Assembly (NCBI GenBank): GCA_023666335.1
Contig: JAMPCE010000024.1
Coordinates: 1 to 33,978 of the forward strand
Reading direction: 5' to 3'
DNA length: 33,978 nt
From: a bacterium
GTDB taxonomy: Bacteria; Bacillota; Clostridia; Lachnospirales; Lachnospiraceae
Shown: one piece after another, positions 29,376 through 33,978 of the stretch
Layout: every line of letters starts with the position of its first letter
Position numbering within the stretch: the first letter of the stretch is position 1
The notes under the pieces: generated by a model
What the model was told of the DNA's origin: nothing
What the model saw: only the letters and a program-made list of their open reading frames with translations
Database searches by the model: none
Translations under genes and position numbers: made by a program

Positions 29376-30679
29376 CCCCTAAATTTAGTAAAATTAAATA
29401 ATTTTCGAAACGGCTCATACCGCTTCTTCAATTCCCGCACCACGGCGTTTTCATCCCCCGGTCTGACTACCACGTCATACTTGCCGGGAATGCTGCCGAA
29501 AGTCACCATAGAGGAGGCTCCCGTCATCTCCATCAGATAGCGGTTCATATTTTCCCGCACCGCATTTTTATTATAGATCTTGATATAGCTATAGCCGGAA
29601 TATTCCTTTGACGCATACTTCAAAACTTTGAGTTCCTTTACGATTCCCGTTTCCTCCAGTGCCCGGTAAATTCTCTCGATGTCTTCCTCCGGATACAACA
29701 TCATAAAATAGACCACGCCGCGAAAATCGATCTCACCCATCTTCAGATAATTGCGGTAGGGCGACTTTCTCATTTCGCGCAGAATCTCTTCCTGCACGCC
29801 TCCCATCTCCTCTTCATAGCAGATGACCAGTACATCGTCTATGACGCAGTTGACAAAACAAGTGTATCCCATCTCACGAATCATCTCTAAAATACGAAGA
29901 CTCTGGGACTTGGAGATCACATACGCCTTTAGATAGGTATTTTCGTTGATATCATAGAGTACCGCGCCGTCCATCGCGATTACCGGAAGATTCAGGCGGA
30001 TATCCTGCGCAAATCTGTGCAGCGAAGCGGGGGTACGCATTGTAGAAAGCGTAAAACGAACGCCATCATCCAGCATGCGGTTCAGTTCCACTCTGCTGTA
30101 ATCACTGAGTCGGCCGTTTGCATCCGCCAGCGTATCGTCCACCCCGGAAATAAAGAGAATGTCTTTTCGTTTATCCACCGGCAAAGAAAATACATTTACG
30201 CCGACACCGACGAAAATACCGATCAGGGTGTCCAGAAAACGATTCCAGACAAAGAGATACGGATTGGCATCTGCGGCATGATTTACCACGATACTCAAGA
30301 AGACTACGCAGGAAAAATAGGAAGCATATTTCTTTTTGATCAACACCGTCGTGTAAAGCACCAGTACGATCATTCCGGATATCACCACCGCATTCAGAAT
30401 ATGCCGCATCGGCTCTTCCAGCCTGATATGTCTCTCCAACAATAAAAACAACAGCCCGTAGGCTGCGCCTATGGCCGTCCCGAGCATGCGCTGAAACGCA
30501 TTTTTCTTCGTGTCATTTCGATAAGTCTGGATACACCAGAGCGCGGCAAGCTGAGAATAGAAAACAATACCGGCATCTTTCCTCAAAAAAGATACCAGGT
30601 AACAGACTAAAACAGCCACCGCTGATTTTATGATCCGCATCCCGATCGGCGGAAGAGAAATTGTCTTATGTGATTTCAT
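29372..30679 (-). CDS. FUSC/ArAE-like membrane domain fused to a degenerate HAD domain
   Basis: A 435-residue fusion. Residues 1-165 have about six hydrophobic segments (AVAVLVCYLVSFLRK, AIGAAYGLLFLLL, HILNAVVISGMIVLVLYT, LDTLIGIFVGVGVNVF) and resemble aromatic-acid exporter/FUSC family proteins. Residues 170-435 resemble Cof-type HAD hydrolases (SDYSRVELNRMLDDGVRFTLSTMRTP, VIAMDGAVLYD). However the nucleophile motif DxDGTL reads GVDDTL, losing the first Asp, and the late GDxxND motif is absent (VTFGSIPGKYDVVV), so the HAD part is probably a non-catalytic sensor. AAGAGG precedes the ATG. Its transported substrate is unknown. Confidence 0.75.
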   Translation of the reverse strand: MKSHKTISLPPIGMRIIKSAVAVLVCYLVSFLRKDAGIVFYSQLAALWCIQTYRNDTKKNAFQRMLGTAIGAAYGLLFLLLERHIRLEEPMRHILNAVVISGMIVLVLYTTVLIKKKYASYFSCVVFLSIVVNHAADANPYLFVWNRFLDTLIGIFVGVGVNVFSLPVDKRKDILFISGVDDTLADANGRLSDYSRVELNRMLDDGVRFTLSTMRTPASLHRFAQDIRLNLPVIAMDGAVLYDINENTYLKAYVISKSQSLRILEMIREMGYTCFVNCVIDDVLVICYEEEMGGVQEEILREMRKSPYRNYLKMGEIDFRGVVYFMMLYPEEDIERIYRALEETGIVKELKVLKYASKEYSGYSYIKIYNKNAVRENMNRYLMEMTGASSMVTFGSIPGKYDVVVRPGDENAVVRELKKRYEPFRKLFNFTKFRG

Positions 30680-30699
30680 TTCAGCCTCTTTATTACCAA

Positions 30700-30728
30700 A
30701 AAGGGAGCGCCGATCCGGCGCTCCCTTT
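30700..30728 (-). terminator. Intrinsic terminator after spoVG
   Basis: A 13-bp stem including GGGAGCGCCG/CGGCGCTCCC with an ATC loop. On the minus strand it is followed by TTTTT. It begins 16 nt after the spoVG stop and separates spoVG from the membrane-HAD gene. Confidence 0.88.
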
Positions 30729-30743
30729 CATCAGATCATACGC

Positions 30744-31016
30744 TTACAGATTGTCCGGTTCCAAAAGCGCACGTTCATAGCTTTCCAGAATCACTTTCTG
30801 GATCATGTCCCGCGTTTCAGAATTGATCGGATGCGCGATATCGCGATATTCGCCGTCCGAAGCCTTCTTGCTGGGCATCGCAATGAACAGACCTTTTTCA
30901 CCTTCAATTACTTTAATGTCATGAACTACGAATTCATCGTCGATCGTGATCGAGACGATTGCCTTCATCTTGCTGTCTTGGGTCATTTTTCGCACGCGGA
31001 CATCAGTAATTTTCAT
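30744..31016 (-). CDS. spoVG: SpoVG family regulator
   Basis: A 90-residue protein from the ATG at 31016 ([11 protein letters not shown]), with AAGGAGG 9 nt upstream. It shows the complete SpoVG pattern: [46 protein letters not shown]. SpoVG proteins are small nucleic-acid-binding regulators acting in septation, sporulation and RNA-level control in Firmicutes. Length and motifs fit the family. It is followed by its own terminator, so it is largely a single-gene unit. Confidence 0.95.
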   Translation of the reverse strand: MKITDVRVRKMTQDSKMKAIVSITIDDEFVVHDIKVIEGEKGLFIAMPSKKASDGEYRDIAHPINSETRDMIQKVILESYERALLEPDNL

Positions 31017-31042
31017 GAAGCTCAGCCTCCTTATCATATGAT

Positions 31043-31062
31043 ACCGGCCATAGCCTGCCGGT
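31043..31062. other. Small GC-rich hairpin in the spoVG leader
   Basis: ACCGGC-CATAGCCT-GCCGGT, 6-bp stem, 27 nt upstream of the spoVG start. On the plus strand it is followed by TTTT, but no plus-strand gene ends nearby, so a leader structure is more likely than a terminator. Confidence 0.35.
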
Positions 31063-31119
31063 TTTCACAAGCTTTCCTCACAAGTCATACTCATCAAGCC
31101 ACGTAGCTTGTATTCAACG

Positions 31120-31125
31120 TTTCCT
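31120..31125 (-). promoter_or_regulatory. Possible -10 box of the spoVG promoter region
   Basis: The roughly 200-nt gap 31017-31215 between glgD and spoVG contains a TATAAT-like box near this position on the minus strand (context CTGTATAATTAAGG). No -35 box at good spacing was found; TTGTCG lies about 20 nt upstream. A sigma-H-type promoter could not be fitted. Coordinates are approximate. Confidence 0.25.
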
Positions 31126-31215
31126 TAATTATACAGACAACTTATTCTCCCCTCGACAATCACTCCATCACCATTTTCGACTACACTGTCAAACCTTTCC
31201 GCTCCTGCGCACATC

Positions 31216-32334
31216 TTAGAGCGTGTATCTGTCGTTGTGCTCTACAACGATCTCTATTCCGTTCTCCCCCTTGTGGTAAGAATTGGCGCGGATCGTTCCC
31301 CGGCTTTCCACAATGCAGTTCTCTATGTGCGTGTTATCTCCGATATACACGTCATTCAAAATGATAGAGTTCTTGATATAACAGTTGCTTCCGATGTAGG
31401 TCTCCTTAAAAATCACGGAATCTTCCACGGTTCCGTTGACGATACAGCCGCTGGAGATCAGGCTGTTTCTGATGCTGGCGCCTACATTATACTTCGCGGG
31501 CGGTAAATCGTCCACCTTGGAATACACGTCGGGATACTGCTTAAAGAAGTAATCCCGGATCTCAGGCTTTAAGAAATCCATGTTGGTCTTAAAATAATCA
31601 TCGACTGTCGCGATGTTGCTCCAGTATTCCTTCATCTTATAGCCGTAGATCCTTTTCAGGTTCTTCTGGCGGATCAGGATATCCTTTACGAAATCGTAAC
31701 GGTCTTCCTCCTTGCAGCGCTCGACCAATTCGATCAGCAGCCTCCTCCTGACCACATAGATACCGCAGGAGATCGTGTTGGACTTCGCCACCATAGGTTT
31801 CTCTTCAAACTCCTCGATGCGGCTGTCCTCGTTCATCTTGATCGTACCGTAGCGCTCCACGTTTTCGTCGGGATCCATATCCTTGCAGACTACGGTAATA
31901 TCCGCTTTCTTCTCGATGTGATACTCCAACACCTTATTGTAATCCATCTTGTAGACACAGTCGCCGGAGACGATCACCACATAAGGCTCATGGCTGTTCT
32001 TTAAGAAAGACAAGTTCTGCGCGATCGCATCCGCCGTACCGCGGTACCAGGCATTGCTCTCCGCCGTCACCGCAGGCGTCTCTACAAACAGACCGCCCTG
32101 CTTGCGCCCGAAGTCCCACCATTTGGAAGAACTCAAATGCTCGTTCAGGCTGCCGGCGTTATACTGCGTGAACACAGCTACTTTATTGATATGGGAGTTC
32201 GTCATATTACTGAGGGCAAAGTCGATGCTTCTGTAGCTTCCCGCAATGGGCATCGCACAGACCGCTCTCTTTTGGGTCAACTGCCTGATCCTGTGATTGT
32301 TACCACCCGCTAAGATAATTCCGATTGCTCTCAC
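31216..32334 (-). CDS. glgD: GlgD, glucose-1-phosphate adenylyltransferase regulatory subunit
   Basis: A 372-residue nucleotidyltransferase-like protein with a C-terminal left-handed beta-helix (repeats like [20 protein letters not shown]). Compared with GlgC, the pyrophosphorylase loop GGxGxRLxxLT is altered to [11 protein letters not shown], as expected for GlgD, which is weakly or non-catalytic and modulates GlgC in Firmicutes. The [10 protein letters not shown] motif is kept. It overlaps glgC by 4 nt (ATGA), so the two subunits are translationally coupled. No further glycogen genes lie in the window. Confidence 0.94.
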   Translation of the reverse strand: MRAIGIILAGGNNHRIRQLTQKRAVCAMPIAGSYRSIDFALSNMTNSHINKVAVFTQYNAGSLNEHLSSSKWWDFGRKQGGLFVETPAVTAESNAWYRGTADAIAQNLSFLKNSHEPYVVIVSGDCVYKMDYNKVLEYHIEKKADITVVCKDMDPDENVERYGTIKMNEDSRIEEFEEKPMVAKSNTISCGIYVVRRRLLIELVERCKEEDRYDFVKDILIRQKNLKRIYGYKMKEYWSNIATVDDYFKTNMDFLKPEIRDYFFKQYPDVYSKVDDLPPAKYNVGASIRNSLISSGCIVNGTVEDSVIFKETYIGSNCYIKNSIILNDVYIGDNTHIENCIVESRGTIRANSYHKGENGIEIVVEHNDRYTL

Positions 32335-33605
32335 GATTTATCACCTGCCTTAATCAAAGTTTTGCCGCTGGGAAGATTGCCGTTTTCATAGTCCTCCGGC
32401 GTTGTCACGCCGAACACCACGGAATTTTTCCCTATGGTCGTCCCTTTCGGGATCACGCTCTTTTCGCCTACCGTCACCAGTTCGTGGTCGTAGATATTCG
32501 GATCCGTCTCGTTGGGAACGGCTTCGCCGATCCCCAGCTTTACATTATCCTCGATCTCTACATTCTCCGCGACGACAGCCTTGTAAAGTTCGCAGCCTCC
32601 GCAGATCTTTGTCCCATTCATGATAATGGAATCCCGAACGATCGTCCCGGCTCCTATGGTGACGCCGCAGCCGATCACGGAATTGTATACTTGTCCGTAG
32701 ATCTCAGAGCCTTCACCGATGATGCTCCGCTCCACCACGCTTTCCGGCGACAGATACTGCGGCGGCAGGATCTCGCTCTTCGTGTAGATCTTCCAGTACT
32801 CCTCGTAAAGGTTGAACTCCGGCACAAGGTCGATCAGCTCCATATTTGCTTCCCAGAAAGAGTGAAGCGTTCCGACATCTTTCCAGTAGCCGTTAAACTC
32901 GTAAGCGTAGAGCGGCGCGCCCTTGCCGTGGCAATAGGGGATCAGATGTTTTCCGAAATCAAGTCCCGGCTGTTCCGCATTCGCGAGAAGCGCTTCCTTG
33001 AGCGTCTTCCAGTTAAAGATGTAGATACCCATCGACGCCAGATTACTGCGGGGATTTGCGGGCTTCTCCTCGAAATCCGTGATCCTGCGGTTCTCGTCCG
33101 TGATCATGATGCCGAAGCGCTTCGCTTCCTCCATCGGTACGGGCATGACCGCAATCGTGACCTCCGCCCCGTTCTGCTTATGGAAATCAAGCATCACCTC
33201 ATAATCCATCTTATAGATATGATCCCCCGAAAGGATCAGAACATATTCCGGATTAAAGTTTTCCATGTAGTCGATGTTCTGGTAGATCGCATTTGCCGTG
33301 CCGGTGTACCACTCGCTGTTCGCGCTCTTCTCGTAGGGAGGGAGCACCGTAACGCCGCCGATGTTCCTGTCAAGATCCCACGGAATGCCGATACCGATGT
33401 GGGTATTCAGGCGCAACGGCTGGTACTGTGTGAGCACGCCCACCGTATCGACGCCGGAATTGATACAGTTACTGAGCGGGAAGTCGATGATCCGGTACTT
33501 ACTGCCGAAAGATACTGCCGGCTTAGCCACTTTCGACGTGAGCACGCCGAGTCTGCTTCCCTGACCGCCTGCTAAGAGCATGGCAATCATTTCTTTTTTT
33601 ACCAT
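32331..33605 (-). CDS. glgC: GlgC, glucose-1-phosphate adenylyltransferase
   Basis: A 424-residue enzyme from the ATG at 33605; AAGGGG lies 8 nt upstream, and an in-frame GTG at 33614 would be too close. [23 protein letters not shown] is the ATP/PPi loop, [15 protein letters not shown] and [12 protein letters not shown] line the active site, [10 protein letters not shown] carries the catalytic Asp, and ITDFEEKP binds glucose-1-phosphate. The C-terminal third is a left-handed beta-helix. It makes ADP-glucose for glycogen synthesis together with GlgD. Confidence 0.97.
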   Translation of the reverse strand: MVKKEMIAMLLAGGQGSRLGVLTSKVAKPAVSFGSKYRIIDFPLSNCINSGVDTVGVLTQYQPLRLNTHIGIGIPWDLDRNIGGVTVLPPYEKSANSEWYTGTANAIYQNIDYMENFNPEYVLILSGDHIYKMDYEVMLDFHKQNGAEVTIAVMPVPMEEAKRFGIMITDENRRITDFEEKPANPRSNLASMGIYIFNWKTLKEALLANAEQPGLDFGKHLIPYCHGKGAPLYAYEFNGYWKDVGTLHSFWEANMELIDLVPEFNLYEEYWKIYTKSEILPPQYLSPESVVERSIIGEGSEIYGQVYNSVIGCGVTIGAGTIVRDSIIMNGTKICGGCELYKAVVAENVEIEDNVKLGIGEAVPNETDPNIYDHELVTVGEKSVIPKGTTIGKNSVVFGVTTPEDYENGNLPSGKTLIKAGDKS

Positions 33606-33671
33606 CTTTATCACCCCTTATTTCATAATATTTTTATCTATATTTAATACAAAAAACCTTCCCATAAGTAA

Positions 33672-33700
33672 AGTATACCACAATCTGCCTGAAAACTGAA
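33672..33700 (-). promoter_or_regulatory. Putative glgC promoter
   Basis: On the minus strand, TATACT (33672-33677) is a strong -10 box; 17 nt upstream is TTCAGT (33695-33700), a weak -35. The leader to the glgC start is about 60 nt. The weak -35 overlaps one arm of an inverted repeat, so regulation there is plausible. Confidence 0.55.
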
Positions 33701-33729
33701 TATATTTTACAGGATTTTTCAGTTTCCAG
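33689..33729. promoter_or_regulatory. Inverted repeat overlapping the glgC -35 region (operator candidate)
   Basis: Arms CTGAAAACTGAA (33689-33700) and TTCAGTTTCCAG (33718-33729) are inverted with 11 of 12 matches and a 17-nt spacer. The centre-to-centre distance is about 29 nt, close to three helical turns, suiting two dimers or a looped operator. Confidence 0.4.
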
Positions 33730-33810
33730 CCAAACGGATATATAAATAATATACAATAAAACAAAAAATTTTTCAATCTCTTTGTCACTTTTATCTATAT
33801 AAGTTTTAGG

Positions 33811-33839
33811 TTGGTTTTTTTATGGGAAATGAGTATAAT
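33811..33839 (+). promoter_or_regulatory. Putative murC promoter
   Basis: TTGGTT (33811-33816), 17-nt spacer, TATAAT (33834-33839) perfect -10. It lies 32 nt before the murC start and is divergent from the glgC promoter. Confidence 0.6.
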
Positions 33840-33871
33840 AATAGTAAAAAATGTAAAAAAGGAAGAAACCC

Positions 33872-33978
33872 ATGTATCAGATCAATTTTCAGGATCCCAT
33901 CACCGTTTATTTTATCGGGATCGGCGGCATCAGCATGAGCGGCCTGGCCGAGATCCTTCTGACGGAAGGCTTTACCGT
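33872..33978 (+). CDS. murC: MurC (UDP-N-acetylmuramate-L-alanine ligase), N-terminal fragment
   Basis: The first 35 codons are in the window; the gene runs off the right edge. After MYQINFQDP, the sequence VYFIGIGGISMSGLAEIL is the highly conserved N-terminal nucleotide-binding motif of MurC (GIGGxGMSGxA type, here with Ser in the third loop position). MurC adds L-alanine to UDP-MurNAc in the cytoplasm during peptidoglycan synthesis. AAGGA lies upstream of the ATG. It is the only plus-strand gene in the window. A related Mur ligase such as Mpl is less likely given the short N-terminus. Confidence 0.88.
   Translation, partial: MYQINFQDPITVYFIGIGGISMSGLAEILLTEGFT

Noticed and set aside
31017..31215. 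Sigma-H promoter for spoVG
   Set aside because: An AGGAAA and a GAAT are present on the minus strand, but their spacing is far too short for a sigma-H promoter.
32325..33575. Long open frame on the plus strand opposite glgC (416 codons)
   Set aside because: It mirrors the glgC gene, which has full family motifs and a good ribosome binding site. The translated plus-strand sequence is rich in R, H and D with no recognisable domain.
1..33978. CRISPR arrays, tRNA or rRNA genes
   Set aside because: No regularly spaced repeats, cloverleaf-like sequences with CCA-type ends or rRNA-like stretches were seen on either strand.

Overview
The window looks like a chromosomal segment from a Clostridia member, most likely a Lachnospiraceae gut anaerobe. 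The reasons are the GlgC/GlgD pair, a SpoVG homologue, strong AGGAGG-type ribosome binding sites with occasional GTG/TTG starts, and an integrase beginning with the clostridial MGRHGENIRKRTDGRWE-type N-terminus. Everything except the murC fragment at the right edge is on the minus strand, so the biology reads from right to left.

Region A (about 29.4-34.0 kb): start of murC on the plus strand, then divergently glgC-glgD (ADP-glucose pyrophosphorylase subunits), spoVG with a strong terminator, and a membrane protein fused to a degenerate HAD domain.

Region B (about 20.5-29.4 kb): one apparent ten-gene operon, with a near-consensus promoter at 29347-29375 and a perfect-stem terminator at 20531-20569. 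It encodes a polar amino-acid ABC transporter (ATPase, lipoprotein, two permeases), a cytidylate-kinase-like protein, a circularly permuted ATP-grasp enzyme, an alpha-E protein, a transglutaminase-like protease and two aspartoacylase-family proteins. One of these two has an intact metal site and the other has lost it. The ATP-grasp/alpha-E/transglutaminase trio is a known predicted amidoligase module; joining it to a transporter and an active/dead deacylase pair suggests uptake, conjugation and processing of an amino-acid-derived metabolite.

Region C (about 17.36-20.5 kb): two mobile-element-derived genes. A tyrosine recombinase is bracketed by 28-nt inverted repeats and carries 23-nt direct repeats at its ends. 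Next to it is an intact TnpB-family gene in which all three RuvC acidic positions appear to be replaced (S272; no acid in 334-340; K424), followed by a retained structured right end with a hairpin. This is the profile of a nuclease-dead, RNA-guided repressor (TldR-like), and it sits directly upstream of the surface-glycan operon.

Region D (1-17.36 kb): a tightly packed, relatively AT-rich operon of at least 17 genes for a surface glycopolymer. It holds a TagB/TagF-like glycerophosphotransferase, LicD, a GT4 glycosyltransferase, a DUF616 glycosyltransferase-like protein, a WcbI-like enzyme, a polysaccharide deacetylase, an asparagine synthetase, a radical SAM protein, a FemAB/GNAT-like transferase and five methyltransferases. 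A Rossmann-like module ((I/V)xGxGxxG-type start followed by a strand ending in (I/V)D) is attached to most of these otherwise unrelated enzymes. It also occurs three times as a small stand-alone protein with an N-terminal hydrophobic segment. The radical SAM gene carries an uninterrupted G10 tract that could make it phase variable.
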